A stretch of DNA of 64,000 nt from Salinibacterium sp. TMP30 (lineage in GTDB: Bacteria > Actinomycetota > Actinomycetes > Actinomycetales > Microbacteriaceae). The stretch spans positions 1,674,001 to 1,738,000 of the forward strand of contig NZ_CP151642.1 of the NCBI RefSeq assembly GCF_038397785.1, read 5' to 3'. Positions 34,532 to 44,451 of the stretch are shown piece after piece. Below the pieces are notes generated by a model. That model was given only the letters and a program-made list of their open reading frames with translations, did no database searches and was not told the origin of the DNA. The position numbers were made by a program, and so were the translations under genes. Position 1 is the first letter of the stretch. Each line of letters begins with the position of its first letter.

Positions 34532-35539
34532 ATGCGAATCGGCATCATTGGGGCGGGTGCCGTTGGCGGCGCCATTGCGTCGTTGCTTGCCCGCGCCGGC
34601 AACGATGTTGAAGTGACCGCCCGCGGAGCGCACCTTCATGCCATCCGCTCATCGGGCCTCATTCTGACCGGCGCGTGGGGCGAAAGCACATCGCAGGTAT
34701 TGGCTGGCGCGACTCTCACTCGGGTCAACGAGCTTGTGGTCGTGGCAACGAAAGCGCACGACGCTGAAGCCGCGCTTCGCGACAACATCAAGTACCTCCG
34801 CAACGTGCCGGTCGTCATTTTTCAGAACGGGCTCGACTCGTTGGAGAATGCGATACACGCGTCGCCGCGGTCGGATGTGATCGGTGGCCTCGCAACCTTC
34901 GCATCATCGTTTCTTTCCCCAGGCAAGATCCACGTCACGGCTGCAGGCCCCAGCTACCTCGGTGTTTCCGGGGACAACGATGTTCCTGCCCGCTACGCTG
35001 CCCACATCCTCAATGAGGTAATGCCCACTTTCGCGGTGCCCAACTTTCGCGGCGCTCAGTGGACCAAGCTCATCATCAATCAGGTCAACGCTCTCCCCGC
35101 AATAACCGGGCGGAGTGTGCAGTCGGTAGTTCGAGATTCCGGACTCCGACGCGTGATGACGGCGAGTATGCGTGAGACGGTGCGGATCGCTCTTGCCGAA
35201 GGCATCCACTGTGAAACACTGCAGGGTCTCAGCCATCGCCGTCTGCGGCTTTTCGCTCGACTGCCACTGTGGCTCGGCGAACTACTCCCCCGCCTCATGG
35301 CGAACCGTATGGGTCGCACTCCCAACCCTGGATCTACCTTGCAAAGCATTCGACGCGGACAACTCAGCGAAGTGGATGCCCTCAACGGTGCCGTGGTTCG
35401 CTCAGCGGCCACGCTTAACCGCAGCGCGAAGGTGAATGCGCTCATGGTCGAACTCGTGCACGCAGTCGAATCGAGTGGCACATTCTTCACCCCTGACGAC
35501 GTCGTCGCCCGTTACGCGGCGCTCTCGCGTGACGCCTGA
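34532..35539 (+). CDS. Ketopantoate reductase family protein (ApbA/PanE)
   Basis: The 335-residue protein opens with the NADP Rossmann motif MRIGIIGAGAVGGAIASLLARAG and has VVVATKAHD and FQNGLDSLE, as in PanE, where the Asn binds substrate. The C-terminal helical domain carries the Lys in WTKLIINQVNALPAITG. It may reduce 2-dehydropantoate for coenzyme A synthesis, but the family includes other oxidoreductases and no pan genes are adjacent. It overlaps mutY by 11 bases, suggesting an operon. Confidence 0.85.
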   Translation: MRIGIIGAGAVGGAIASLLARAGNDVEVTARGAHLHAIRSSGLILTGAWGESTSQVLAGATLTRVNELVVVATKAHDAEAALRDNIKYLRNVPVVIFQNGLDSLENAIHASPRSDVIGGLATFASSFLSPGKIHVTAAGPSYLGVSGDNDVPARYAAHILNEVMPTFAVPNFRGAQWTKLIINQVNALPAITGRSVQSVVRDSGLRRVMTASMRETVRIALAEGIHCETLQGLSHRRLRLFARLPLWLGELLPRLMANRMGRTPNPGSTLQSIRRGQLSEVDALNGAVVRSAATLNRSAKVNALMVELVHAVESSGTFFTPDDVVARYAALSRDA

Positions 35540-36440
35540 AACATCGGCCGCTGAGCTGCATACACTTTCTCGTCTGATTCGAGAGTGGTTCGGCCAGCAC
35601 GGCCGCGACCTTCCTTGGCGACACGATGACTTTGGGGCTTGGGGCATTCTTGTCAGCGAAATCATGTTGCAACAGACTCCCGTGGTGCGGGTGATCCCTC
35701 GGCTCGAGCAATGGCTCGAACGATGGCCAACGCCGGAAGCCCTCGCCTCGGCTTCGCCCGGAGATGCTGTGCGGGCATGGGAACGTCTCGGCTACCCGCG
35801 CCGCGCACTCAATCTGCATGCCGCCGCAACCATGATCACTGAGAACCACGGCGGTATCGTGCCTGAGGACCTGGCCTCACTGTTAGCCCTGCCAGGAGTT
35901 GGGGATTACACCGCTCGCGCGGTCGCCGCTTTTGCTTACGGGCACCGGCATCCGGTAGTCGACACCAATGTGCGGAGAGTAATCGCTCGCACCGTGCTCG
36001 GGCAGGGGGAGGCTGGTCCGCCGTCAACACAGCGAGATCTCTCGTCGATGGAACAACTGCTCCCCACTAACGATGCAGCGGCTCGCGCCACTAATGCGGC
36101 GGTCATGGAGCTGGGGGCAATCGTCTGCACCGCCAGAAAGCCGTTGTGTGACGACTGCCCGGTGAGGCAGCTCTGCCAGTGGCGAGCAACGGGATACCCC
36201 GCCTATGAGGGAAAACGACAAGCTACACAGAAGCGATTCGAAGGTTCGGACCGTCAAGTGCGCGGTCTAATCCTCGCCGAATTACGCGCAAGCGATGTGC
36301 CAGTTACGGCTGCCGAGATAGCTCAGGTTTGGCCCGATGACGAACAACGTGATCGAGCCCTCGCCGGACTACTGATCGACGGACTGCTCGTGCACGACGG
36401 CTCTGATTACGAGTTGCCGCCGTCGTCCTTACTTTCGTAA
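35529..36440 (+). CDS. mutY: A/G-specific adenine glycosylase
   Basis: GTG 35529 is chosen since the product then starts just before the conserved WFGQHGRDLPWR block; the longer frame runs antisense-like through panE. The 303-residue protein has catalytic Glu44 in SEIMLQQT, the helix-hairpin-helix LPGVGDYTARAVAAFAYG with the Asp in VDTNVRR, and the [4Fe-4S] cysteines 200, 207, 210 and 216. It removes adenine opposite 8-oxoguanine. It lacks a long MutT-like C-terminal domain, as short actinobacterial MutY does. Its 3' end overlaps rbfA, tail to tail, by 34 bases. Confidence 0.93.
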   Translation: MTPETSAAELHTLSRLIREWFGQHGRDLPWRHDDFGAWGILVSEIMLQQTPVVRVIPRLEQWLERWPTPEALASASPGDAVRAWERLGYPRRALNLHAAATMITENHGGIVPEDLASLLALPGVGDYTARAVAAFAYGHRHPVVDTNVRRVIARTVLGQGEAGPPSTQRDLSSMEQLLPTNDAAARATNAAVMELGAIVCTARKPLCDDCPVRQLCQWRATGYPAYEGKRQATQKRFEGSDRQVRGLILAELRASDVPVTAAEIAQVWPDDEQRDRALAGLLIDGLLVHDGSDYELPPSSLLS

Positions 36441-36931
36441 ACCGCATCGTCGTCCGAGTCGTCGTCATTAGCATCGTCATCAAAACCGGCCGCGTCTTCT
36501 TCGGCAGCGAAATCACGGGGCTTGACGTACGGGTCTTCGTCGCCAGCGTAGGTTGCGTTTTGCTTCAACGAACCGATTGATGCGTCACGCAGGTGCGCTT
36601 CTGTAAGGAGCGACTCGATCAGCGCAGCGTTCTCGGGAATGCCGTCGGGGATGAACTCGATTGACGGGGTGAGTCGTGCTGTGAGGTTCTTGCCGACTTC
36701 GCGACGGACTAGCCCAGTAGCCGACTTGAGGGCCGCCGCGCTGTCGATACGTTCCTCGTCTGTGCCGTAAACGGTGAAGAATATTGAGGCGTGCTGCAGG
36801 TCGCCGGTCACCCGGACGTCGGTGATGGTGACGAATCCTAGGCGCGGGTCTCTGATGCCGCGCTCCAGAGTTTTCGCAACGATTACCTTGATGCGGTCCG
36901 CCATTTTTGCGGCACGAGCTGCGTCAACCAT
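36407..36931 (-). CDS. rbfA: Ribosome-binding factor A
   Basis: The 174-residue protein has the KH-like core (RIKVIVAKTLERGIRDPRLGFVTITDVRVTGDL) and a long acidic C-terminal tail rich in Asp. It matures the small subunit by binding near helix 45 of 16S rRNA. AAGGAG stands 5 bases before ATG 36931. The acidic tail is encoded partly over the antisense mutY end. It lies downstream of infB, separated by a large hairpin. Confidence 0.95.
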   Translation of the reverse strand: MVDAARAAKMADRIKVIVAKTLERGIRDPRLGFVTITDVRVTGDLQHASIFFTVYGTDEERIDSAAALKSATGLVRREVGKNLTARLTPSIEFIPDGIPENAALIESLLTEAHLRDASIGSLKQNATYAGDEDPYVKPRDFAAEEDAAGFDDDANDDDSDDDAVYESKDDGGNS

Positions 36932-36977
36932 CTTTACTCCTTCTTACTATTCGCTGCCGTGATGTTACCCGCGGCGT

Positions 36978-37037
36978 TGACATTGACCCCGTCCTAGAAG
37001 CGGAGCTTCGCAAGCTTCTTGAACGGGGTCAATGTCA
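36978..37037 (-). repeat. 60-base nested inverted repeat between infB and rbfA
   Basis: Outer arms tgacattgaccccgt (36978-36992) and acggggtcaatgtca (37023-37037) are a perfect 15-bp pair. Inside, agaagc (36996-37001) pairs with gcttct (37014-37019). Together they form a long nearly complete hairpin. It could end part of the infB message, stabilise the rbfA message, or be a small mobile repeat. I saw no second copy in the window. Confidence 0.75.
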
Positions 37038-37049
37038 TAAACCAAACGG

Positions 37050-39878
37050 CTAAACCCGCGGCTTTTCCTTCATTTCAATTGTTTCGATCTCGTCACCGAT
37101 TTGGATGTCGTTGAACTTGCCAAGGCCAATACCGGCTTCAAAGTCGGTACGGACCTCAGTGACGTCATCCTTGAAGCGACGCAGCGAGTCGATCGCCAGG
37201 TTGTCGCCAACGACGACACCATCGCGGATAACTCGAGCCTTGGCGTTTCGCGTGATCGTTCCCGATCGCACGATGACACCAGCGATGTTTCCGACCTTGG
37301 AGGAACGGAAGATCTCGCGGATCTCTGCAAAACCAGACTGGACTTCTTCGAACTCAGGCTTGAGCATGCCCTTGAGTGAGTTCTCGACGTCTTCGAGTGC
37401 CGCGTAGATAACCGAATAGAAACGAACGTCGACACCTTCGCGGGTGGCACGCTCGCGGGCTTTCGGATCGGGGCGAACGTTGAATCCGATGATGATCGCG
37501 TTGTCGACCGTAGCGAGGTTGATGTCGCTCTCGGTAACAGCACCAACACCGCGGTGGATGATGCGCAGCTGAACGGAGTCATCAACATCAATCTTGAGCA
37601 GCGACTCTTCGAGGGCTTCAACAGCACCCGAAACGTCACCCTTGATGATGAGGTTGAGCGATTCGACCTTGCCATCTTCGAGGGCCTTAGTGAAGTCCTC
37701 AAGGCTGATGCGCTTACGGCTACGGGCCAGCAGGGCGTTACGTTCTGCAGCTTCACGCTTCTCAGCGATCTGACGTGCCATACGGTCATCGTCGGTGACA
37801 AGGAACACGTCGCCGGCCTTGGGAACCGAGGTCAAACCAAGCACAGCAACGGGACGCGAAGGCTCAGCCTTGGTGACCGAATCGCCATTCTCATCGAACA
37901 TCGCACGAACGCGACCGTAGGCGGTACCCGCAACGATCGGATCTCCGACCGACAGCGTTCCCGACTGGATGAGCACGGTTGCCACAGCACCGCGACCCTT
38001 GTCGAGCTTGGCTTCAATCGCGACACCACGAGCATCCTTGTTGGGGTTTGCGCGCAGGTCGAGCCCAGCATCCGCTGTCAGAAGCACAGCATCAAGAAGC
38101 TCGGTGATACCGACGTTGTTGAGTGCCGATACATCCATGAACATGGTGTCTCCACCGTATTCTTCAGCTACGAGACCGAATTCGGTGAGCTGCTGGCGAA
38201 CCTTGGCCGGGTTTGCTCCCTCTTTATCGATCTTGTTGATCGCGACAACGATCGGAACGTTGGCTGCCTGAGCGTGGTTGAGTGCTTCAACCGTCTGCGG
38301 CATGATTCCGTCGTCGGCAGCAACCACCAGGATTGCGACGTCGGTGACCTGCGCACCACGAGCACGCATAGCCGTGAACGCCTCGTGGCCCGGGGTGTCA
38401 ATAAAGGTGATCGGACGTTCGATGCCGTCATGCTCTTTGACAACCTGGTAGGCACCAATGTGCTGCGTGATGCCACCAGCTTCGCCAGCAACAACGTTGG
38501 CGTTACGGATCGAGTCAAGCAGCTTGGTCTTACCGTGGTCGACGTGACCCATGACGGTGACAACGGGAGGGCGAACAATGAGTTCGTCATCCGACTCGTC
38601 CTCGAGCTCTTGATCGAGATCCATATCGAAGCCGAGCAAGAGTTCGCGATCCTCTTCTTCGGGCGAGACCATTTCGATCTTGAAGCCGAGTTCATCGCCC
38701 AAAATGCCGAAGGTTGCCTCATCAAGAGACTCCGTTGCCGTCGCCATCTGGCCCAAGTGGAACAGTACGGTGACGAGGTTTCCGGGGCTCGTGTCTATCT
38801 TGTCGGCAAAGTCGGTGATCGATGCGCCACGGCGAAGGCGGATAACTTCGTTGCCATCGCCACGAGGAACGCTGACGCCACCAAGCGACGGAGCTTCTCT
38901 CAGTTCGAACTCTGCCCGCTTCGCCCGCTTCGACTTGCGTGCCTTGCTCTTGCCGCCACCGCGACCGAAGGCACCAGCGGTACCTCCACCGGGGCCGCGA
39001 CCGCGACCGCCACCGGGCGGACGGTTAGGACCAAAGTTGTTTCCCGGTGCTCCGCCTGGGCGCGCAGCCCCACCAGCTCCACCGGGGCGCTGACCGCCGC
39101 CAGCACCGGGACCGCCTGGGCGCTGACCGAAGCCGCCCGGACGTGCACCCTGGCCGGGGCCACCGGGACGCGGAGCGCCAAGACGTGGCGTTCCGGGGCG
39201 AGGTGCACCAGGACGCGGGGCTCCGGGGCGAGGTGCGCCGGGGCGGGGGATGCCGCTGCCAGCACTGCCCCCGCCACCAGCACGCTGCGAGCCTTGGTTG
39301 GATGCGTATGGATTGTTTCCGGGGCGAGCGCCACCGCGTTGCATTCCTTGATTGGATGCGAACGGGTTGTTGCCCGGACGGGGTGAACCCGGCCGGGGAA
39401 TTGCCGACGGGCTCGGCGCCGCAGGCGTGTTGCCCTCGGGCTTCGCGCTAGCTTCGGCGGATGCTTTCTCTGCGGCCAAAGCTTTCTCTGCTGCCAACGC
39501 CTGAGCCTGACGCTCAGCGACAGTCAACGGTGCGGGAGCCGCACCCTCTTCTGGTTCGTGAGCCTGCTCAGACGTTGGAACAGCAGCCGGAGCTTCTTCA
39601 GCAACCACTGCAGGGGTCGGGGCACTGGGTGTCGGGGTCTTGGGTTTCGGCGCAGCTTTCGGCGAAGCCTTGGGAGCAGCCTTAGGCTTCTCCGGCTCTG
39701 CCGGTGCTTGTGCAGCGTCTGCCTCTAGGGCAGCTTTCAGCCGTCGTGCAACGGGTGGTTCAATGCTTGACGAAGGGCCTTTAACGAATTCGCCCATTTC
39801 TTTGAGCTTCGCTAGTGCAGCCTTGCTATCGACGCCTGCTTCGGCGGCGACTTCGTGTACGCGTGGTTTGGCAGCCAC
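37050..39878 (-). CDS. infB: Translation initiation factor IF-2
   Basis: The 942-residue protein starts at GTG 39878, preceded by AGGAG. Residues 1-330 are an Ala/Pro/Gly-rich extension with many RPGAPRPG-type repeats and a basic end ([15 protein letters not shown]). The GTPase core has GHVDHGKT near residue 445, DTPGHEAFT and AINKID, followed by IF2 domains 2-4 that bind fMet-tRNA. It is the third gene of the nusA-ylxR-infB segment. The ribosome binding site can be hidden in a hairpin (see 39885). Confidence 0.97.
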   Translation of the reverse strand: MAAKPRVHEVAAEAGVDSKAALAKLKEMGEFVKGPSSSIEPPVARRLKAALEADAAQAPAEPEKPKAAPKASPKAAPKPKTPTPSAPTPAVVAEEAPAAVPTSEQAHEPEEGAAPAPLTVAERQAQALAAEKALAAEKASAEASAKPEGNTPAAPSPSAIPRPGSPRPGNNPFASNQGMQRGGARPGNNPYASNQGSQRAGGGGSAGSGIPRPGAPRPGAPRPGAPRPGTPRLGAPRPGGPGQGARPGGFGQRPGGPGAGGGQRPGGAGGAARPGGAPGNNFGPNRPPGGGRGRGPGGGTAGAFGRGGGKSKARKSKRAKRAEFELREAPSLGGVSVPRGDGNEVIRLRRGASITDFADKIDTSPGNLVTVLFHLGQMATATESLDEATFGILGDELGFKIEMVSPEEEDRELLLGFDMDLDQELEDESDDELIVRPPVVTVMGHVDHGKTKLLDSIRNANVVAGEAGGITQHIGAYQVVKEHDGIERPITFIDTPGHEAFTAMRARGAQVTDVAILVVAADDGIMPQTVEALNHAQAANVPIVVAINKIDKEGANPAKVRQQLTEFGLVAEEYGGDTMFMDVSALNNVGITELLDAVLLTADAGLDLRANPNKDARGVAIEAKLDKGRGAVATVLIQSGTLSVGDPIVAGTAYGRVRAMFDENGDSVTKAEPSRPVAVLGLTSVPKAGDVFLVTDDDRMARQIAEKREAAERNALLARSRKRISLEDFTKALEDGKVESLNLIIKGDVSGAVEALEESLLKIDVDDSVQLRIIHRGVGAVTESDINLATVDNAIIIGFNVRPDPKARERATREGVDVRFYSVIYAALEDVENSLKGMLKPEFEEVQSGFAEIREIFRSSKVGNIAGVIVRSGTITRNAKARVIRDGVVVGDNLAIDSLRRFKDDVTEVRTDFEAGIGLGKFNDIQIGDEIETIEMKEKPRV

Positions 39879-39884
39879 ATTTCT

Positions 39885-39918
39885 CCTGTCTGGGTCTGCG
39901 CCCAGACAGGGGCAGACC
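39885..39918 (-). promoter_or_regulatory. Mutually exclusive hairpins over the infB ribosome binding site
   Basis: Stem A pairs 39885-39894 with 39901-39910 (perfect 10 bp, 6-base loop). Its 3' arm on the message takes in AGG of the AGGAG ribosome binding site (39883-39887), so it would block infB translation. Stem B pairs ggtctgc (39893-39899) with gcagacc (39912-39918) and cannot form together with A, leaving the site free. The switch is inferred from base pairing only. Confidence 0.5.
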
Positions 39919-39968
39919 GCTAATTACGGACGGAACTCATTTCGAGCCGCTCATTAGTTGTCCATAGG

Positions 39969-40259
39969 TCAATCAGCCTGTTCGTTAGGGGGCACCGGTT
40001 GATGCCCCGCCTCATATTCAGCTAACACTGAAAGAAGTGCTCCGGTATTTAGCGGTGAATTCACCATCAGTGCACGCTCAAAAGCTCTGCGTTTGACTGC
40101 AGACTCACAACACGTGGTACTGGGGTGAAGCCACGCACCGCGACCCGGAAGTGCGGCCGAATGGTCGGCCACAACCGCACCGTGAGATGCGATAACCCTC
40201 AGTAACGAGGATCTGCTGCCGCTTGCACGACAGCCAATACACGTTCTTACTGCGTCCAT
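39969..40259 (-). CDS. ylxR: YlxR family (DUF448) RNA-binding protein
   Basis: I start at ATG 40259 because the family opens with the MDAVRTCIGCRA motif; the upstream frame is basic and lacks support. The 96-residue protein has CIGCRA, LLRVIA and PGRGAWLHPS, as in YlxR. It sits in its usual place between nusA and infB and may modulate RNase P or ribosome-linked processes. Confidence 0.92.
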   Translation of the reverse strand: MDAVRTCIGCRASGSRSSLLRVIASHGAVVADHSAALPGRGAWLHPSTTCCESAVKRRAFERALMVNSPLNTGALLSVLAEYEAGHQPVPPNEQAD

Positions 40260-40386
40260 GATACCCCTACTCTCCAATCGTGCACTCCCCCGCGCCCAGT
40301 TTTGGCGCATAAGCAGCACTCGGGAGCCGCGCGCCACCGCTGGCGACTCCGCCTTATGGCGAACGAAGTCACGAGCGGTCGTGCGA

Positions 40387-41388
40387 CTACTCGCCGTCGA
40401 GAATTGAGTCGGGCTGGATGTCTATGCGTGCGCCAGTCAGCTTGGCTGCCAGGCGAGCATTTTGCCCCTCTTTTCCGATCGCCAGCGAAAGCTGGTAGTC
40501 GGGAACGAGAGCACGCACTGCTTTCGTCGCCTCATCAATGACGAAGGAGCTCGAGACTTTGGCTGGGGAAAGCGCATTAGCGACAAACACTGCAAGATTC
40601 TCTGAGTAGTCAACAATGTCGATTTTCTCGTTGTTGAGCTCCGCCGTTACCGCACGGACGCGCTGGCCAAGCTCACCAATGCACGATCCCTTGGCGTTGA
40701 TTCCTGCTTCTGTGGCGCGCACAGCCATCTTTGTGCGGTGGCCGGCCTCGCGAGCCACTGACGTGATCTCGACGAGTCCGCTGGCGATCTCAGGAACTTC
40801 GAGCGCAAAGAGTTTGCGCACGAGCGAAGGATGGGTGCGACTGACAGTGATCTGAGGACCCTTGTCGCCCTTGTTCACCGCAGTGACGTAGACACGAAGT
40901 CGCGAGCCGTGGGTGTATTCCTCGCTCGGAACCTGCTCCTCCGGAGGCATAATCGCCTCGACGGTGCCCAGATCAATGTGGATCATGCGCGGGTTGGGAC
41001 CCTGCTGGATCACGCCGGCAACGATGTCTCCTTCGCGACCTTTGAATTCGCCGAGAACCTTGTCGTCGCCGATGTCGCGAAGACGTTGGTTGATGACTTG
41101 CTTCGCTGCGAAAGCCGCAATGCGACCGAAATCACCGGGGCTGTCTTCAGCCTCACCGACAATTGCGCCGTCATCGTCGTATTCAGGAACCCACACACTG
41201 ACGTGGCCGGTCTTGCGATCGAGCACGACGCGAGCCGTCGGCGCAATCTCTGCAGCCTTACCTTCGGGAGCCTCAACGTGCTTGAGATAGGCACTCATGA
41301 TTGCCTGCTCAATGATCTGCACCAGTTCTTCGAACGGTATCTCTCGCTCGCGCTCCATCATGCGCAGCACGCTCAAGTCGATATCCAT
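40387..41388 (-). CDS. nusA: Transcription termination/antitermination factor NusA
   Basis: The 333-residue protein has the N-terminal RNA polymerase-binding domain ([23 protein letters not shown]), an S1 domain ([26 protein letters not shown]) and two KH domains ([34 protein letters not shown]). It lacks the E. coli C-terminal repeats, as is normal in actinobacteria. CGGAGG precedes the ATG. No rimP gene lies before it. Confidence 0.96.
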   Translation of the reverse strand: MDIDLSVLRMMEREREIPFEELVQIIEQAIMSAYLKHVEAPEGKAAEIAPTARVVLDRKTGHVSVWVPEYDDDGAIVGEAEDSPGDFGRIAAFAAKQVINQRLRDIGDDKVLGEFKGREGDIVAGVIQQGPNPRMIHIDLGTVEAIMPPEEQVPSEEYTHGSRLRVYVTAVNKGDKGPQITVSRTHPSLVRKLFALEVPEIASGLVEITSVAREAGHRTKMAVRATEAGINAKGSCIGELGQRVRAVTAELNNEKIDIVDYSENLAVFVANALSPAKVSSSFVIDEATKAVRALVPDYQLSLAIGKEGQNARLAAKLTGARIDIQPDSILDGE

Positions 41389-41423
41389 TGAGGGCCTCCG
41401 ATATTCATTTAGGGGTGATAAAC

Positions 41424-41442
41424 CGGAGCCTCACTGGCTCCG
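41424..41442 (-). terminator. Hairpin terminator after proS
   Basis: Arms cggagcc (41424-41430) and ggctccg (41436-41442), 5-base loop; on the minus strand the stem is followed by GTTTAT. It lies between proS and nusA. Confidence 0.6.
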
Positions 41443-41462
41443 AATAGGCTAGTTTAGCCGCC

Positions 41463-43244
41463 TTAACCGAGCAGTGCTGCACCAACCTCAGCGATGCTGG
41501 TGCTGGTTCGCTCATTCGTGACGCGATCCCAGACCTCGACCATTCCGTTGGCAGCATCGCGGCCGACAATCACTATCTTGGGCACGCCAAGCAACTCAGC
41601 ATCGCCAAACTTTACGCCAGGTGAGACCTTGGGTCGGTCGTCGAAGAGCACGTCGAGTCCCGCACTTTCGAGCGAGGAAACCAAGCTCTCGGCTGTTTCG
41701 AAAACGACGGGGTCTTTACCTGCCGCCACAATGTGCACGTCAAACGGGCTGATGTTCTTGGGCCACAATAGGCCCTTGCCATCGTTGGTGGTCTCCGCAA
41801 TCGCCGCCATGAGACGCGTGACACCGATGCCGTATGAGCCCATCGTCACGGTGACGAGCTTGCCGTTCTCATCAAGCACCTTGAGTCCAAGAACCTCGGC
41901 ATATTTGCGACCGAGCTGGAAGACGTGACCAATCTCCATTCCCCGAGCGGTCTCAATTGGGCCGCTGCCGTCAGGAGCGGGGTCACCCGCGCGAACATCC
42001 GAGATCTCGACGGTGCCGTCATTAATGAAGTCGCGACCGGCCACGAGACCAAGAACATGCTTTTCATGGATGTTGGCTCCGGTGATCCACTGCGTGCCGT
42101 CAACGACACGAGGGTCAAGCACGAATCGAACACCGGTTGACGACTTCTCACCGATAACGGCGCCCTCGGGCGACCACGGTCCGATGTAGCCCTTCACGAA
42201 GCCGGGATTTCCCTCACGCTTCGCAAGGGCAGCGAAGTCTTCCGGTGTTGCCGCTTCGACCTCTGCCGGCGCGAAGGCAACTTCGGCACGCTTGAGGTCA
42301 ACGTCGCGGTCGCCAGGTAAGCCCACGACAACAAGCTCGCGGGATCCATCGAGGGAACTCAGAGCCAGCACAACGTTCTTGAGAGTGTCAGCTGCGGTCC
42401 ACGGACGATCCGCGCGAGGCTGCTTCTCGTTTGCCAAGGCGACGAGCGTCTCAATCGTCGGCGTATTAGGCGAATCGAAAATCAGCGGCTCAGGCAGCCC
42501 CTCAATCGGCTGCGCCTCAGGCGGAGTCGTGCGATAGGCCTCGACGTTCGCGGCATACCCTCCCGCTGAACGAACGAACGTGTCTTCACCGATCGGGGTG
42601 GGGTGCAAAAACTCTTCGCTCTTCGAGCCACCCATGGCGCCCGCATCCGCGGCAACCACGACGTACTCCAAGCCCAAGCGGGTGAAGATTCGCTCATACG
42701 CGTCACGGTGCTGCTGATACGAAACGTCGAGTCCGGCATCCGTGTAGTCGAAGGAGTAGGAGTCTTTCATCGAGAACTCACGACCCCGCAGCAGGCCAGC
42801 GCGTGGGCGCGCCTCGTCTCGGTACTTGTCCTGAATCTGGTAGAGCGCCAGCGGCAGGTCTTTGTAGCTCGAGTAGAGATCCTTCACGAGCAGCGTGAAG
42901 ACCTCTTCGTGAGTTGGGGCCAGCAAGTAATCAACATCTCTGCGGTCCTTCAGCCGAAAGATTCCATCACCGTACTCCGACCAACGGCCCGTCAATTCAT
43001 AGGGTTCGCGCGGCAAAAGCGCCGGAAAGAGCACCTCTTGCGCACCAAACGCTTCGAGCTCCTCACGAATGATCGCCTCAATCTTGCGGCGAACCTTGAG
43101 ACCGAGCGGTAACCAGGCAAACACCCCTGGTGCCTGACGGCGGATGTAGCCAGCACGCACCAAAAGACGGTGGCTGGCTACCTCAGCATCGACGGGATCT
43201 TCGCGGAGCGTGCGGACAAAGAGTTGAGAGAGACGTGTAGACAC
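41463..43244 (-). CDS. proS: Prolyl-tRNA synthetase, bacterial type
   Basis: The 593-residue class II synthetase has the bacterial opening [17 protein letters not shown], motif 2 in [25 protein letters not shown] near residue 140, a bacterial insertion (editing) domain near 225-400, motif 3 [17 protein letters not shown] near 440 and the anticodon-binding C-terminus. It charges tRNA-Pro. GTG 43244 follows TAACAT by six bases. Confidence 0.97.
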   Translation of the reverse strand: MSTRLSQLFVRTLREDPVDAEVASHRLLVRAGYIRRQAPGVFAWLPLGLKVRRKIEAIIREELEAFGAQEVLFPALLPREPYELTGRWSEYGDGIFRLKDRRDVDYLLAPTHEEVFTLLVKDLYSSYKDLPLALYQIQDKYRDEARPRAGLLRGREFSMKDSYSFDYTDAGLDVSYQQHRDAYERIFTRLGLEYVVVAADAGAMGGSKSEEFLHPTPIGEDTFVRSAGGYAANVEAYRTTPPEAQPIEGLPEPLIFDSPNTPTIETLVALANEKQPRADRPWTAADTLKNVVLALSSLDGSRELVVVGLPGDRDVDLKRAEVAFAPAEVEAATPEDFAALAKREGNPGFVKGYIGPWSPEGAVIGEKSSTGVRFVLDPRVVDGTQWITGANIHEKHVLGLVAGRDFINDGTVEISDVRAGDPAPDGSGPIETARGMEIGHVFQLGRKYAEVLGLKVLDENGKLVTVTMGSYGIGVTRLMAAIAETTNDGKGLLWPKNISPFDVHIVAAGKDPVVFETAESLVSSLESAGLDVLFDDRPKVSPGVKFGDAELLGVPKIVIVGRDAANGMVEVWDRVTNERTSTSIAEVGAALLG

Positions 43245-43250
43245 GCCTCA

Positions 43251-43256
43251 ATGTTA
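43251..43256 (-). promoter_or_regulatory. -10 element for leaderless proS
   Basis: Minus-strand TAACAT, six bases (TGAGGC), then GTG 43244. Confidence 0.5.
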
Positions 43257-43262
43257 GTGCGG

Positions 43263-44411
43263 CTATGGCGTGAGTACTTGCGGGCTGCCGATCTCCCCCG
43301 CGGGCATCTCCGCAGCAATCCGGTTCGCCTCTTCGATGAGGGTGGCAACGATCTCTGATTCGGGAACGGTCTTAATGACTTCACCCTTGACAAAGATCTG
43401 CCCCTTGCCGTTACCGCTGGCAACACCGAGGTCAGCTTCACGAGCCTCACCCGGACCGTTCACGACACAGCCCATGACGGCAACACGCAGCGGAACGGTC
43501 ATGCCTTCAAGACCCTCAGTGACATCGTTGGCCAGCTTGTAGACATCAACCTGCGCGCGACCACAGCTGGGGCACGAGACGATTTCAAGCTTGCGCTCAC
43601 GCAGGTTGAGCGACTGGAGAATCTGCAGCCCTACCTTGACCTCAAGAGCAGGAGGTGCCGAAAGCGAGACACGAATTGTGTCTCCAATTCCCTCACCCAG
43701 AAGGATGCCAAATGCTGTAGCGCTTTTGATAGTGCCCTGAAACTCGGGGCCAGCTTCGGTGACGCCCAAGTGCAGAGGCCAGTCCCCGCGCTCAGCGAGC
43801 ATCCGATAAGCCTTGACCATCACTATGGGGTCATTGTGCTTGACCGAAATCTTGAAATCATGGAAGTCGTGCTCTTCGAAAAGGCCCGCCTCCCAGACAG
43901 CACTCTCGACGAGTGCTTCTGCAGTGGCCTTGCCGTACTTCTGAAGAATGCTTGGCTCAAGTGAACCGGCGTTGACACCGATTCGCAGGCTCACGCCGGC
44001 ATCCTTCGCAGCTTTCGCGATATCGCCAACCTTGTCATCAAACTTGCGGATGTTGCCCGGGTTTACGCGAACAGCGCCCACCCCGGCATCAATCGCCGAG
44101 AACACGTAGCGCGGCTGAAAGTGAATGTCGGCAATAACGGGAATCTGGCTCTTCTTCGCGATGATGTGCAAGACATCCGCGTCGTCCTGATGAGGAACCG
44201 CGACTCGAACAATGTCACAGCCCGAGGCGGTAAGTTCGGCGATCTGCTGAAGAGTTCCGTCGATATTCGTGGTCTGCGTTGTAGTCATTGACTGCACGCT
44301 GACTTGCGAATCGCTGCCGATTCCTACCGAACCGACCTTGATCTGGCGGGTCTTGCGACGAGGAGCGAGGACTTCGGGAACTTTCGGCATTCCAAGATTG
44401 ATTGCTGGCAC
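43263..44411 (-). CDS. ispG: 4-hydroxy-3-methylbut-2-enyl diphosphate synthase
   Basis: The 382-residue protein has the GcpE/IspG TIM barrel ([33 protein letters not shown]) and the C-terminal [4Fe-4S] cysteines in [11 protein letters not shown] and [10 protein letters not shown]. It converts MEcPP to HMBPP in the non-mevalonate isoprenoid pathway, together with dxr in this window. GTG 44411 follows TAGACT by six bases, so it is transcribed independently of the catabolic genes upstream. Confidence 0.96.
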   Translation of the reverse strand: MPAINLGMPKVPEVLAPRRKTRQIKVGSVGIGSDSQVSVQSMTTTQTTNIDGTLQQIAELTASGCDIVRVAVPHQDDADVLHIIAKKSQIPVIADIHFQPRYVFSAIDAGVGAVRVNPGNIRKFDDKVGDIAKAAKDAGVSLRIGVNAGSLEPSILQKYGKATAEALVESAVWEAGLFEEHDFHDFKISVKHNDPIVMVKAYRMLAERGDWPLHLGVTEAGPEFQGTIKSATAFGILLGEGIGDTIRVSLSAPPALEVKVGLQILQSLNLRERKLEIVSCPSCGRAQVDVYKLANDVTEGLEGMTVPLRVAVMGCVVNGPGEAREADLGVASGNGKGQIFVKGEVIKTVPESEIVATLIEEANRIAAEMPAGEIGSPQVLTP

Positions 44412-44417
44412 TATTCC

Positions 44418-44423
44418 AGTCTA
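44418..44423 (-). promoter_or_regulatory. -10 element for leaderless ispG
   Basis: Minus-strand TAGACT, six bases (GGAATA), then GTG 44411. Confidence 0.6.
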
Positions 44424-44451
44424 GAGCCGACTCCTGAACAACAGCGGAACG

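Noticed and set aside
39100-39300. Repeated RPGAPRPG-coding units as a possible tandem repeat element
   Set aside because: They are in frame inside the IF-2 N-terminal extension, which is of this kind in many actinobacteria.
37554-39386. 610-residue open frame antisense to infB
   Set aside because: It lies wholly inside infB on the other strand. The translation is low-complexity (Thr/Ala/Arg/Gly) and matches no family; it arises from the Pro/Gly/Ala-rich infB coding bias.
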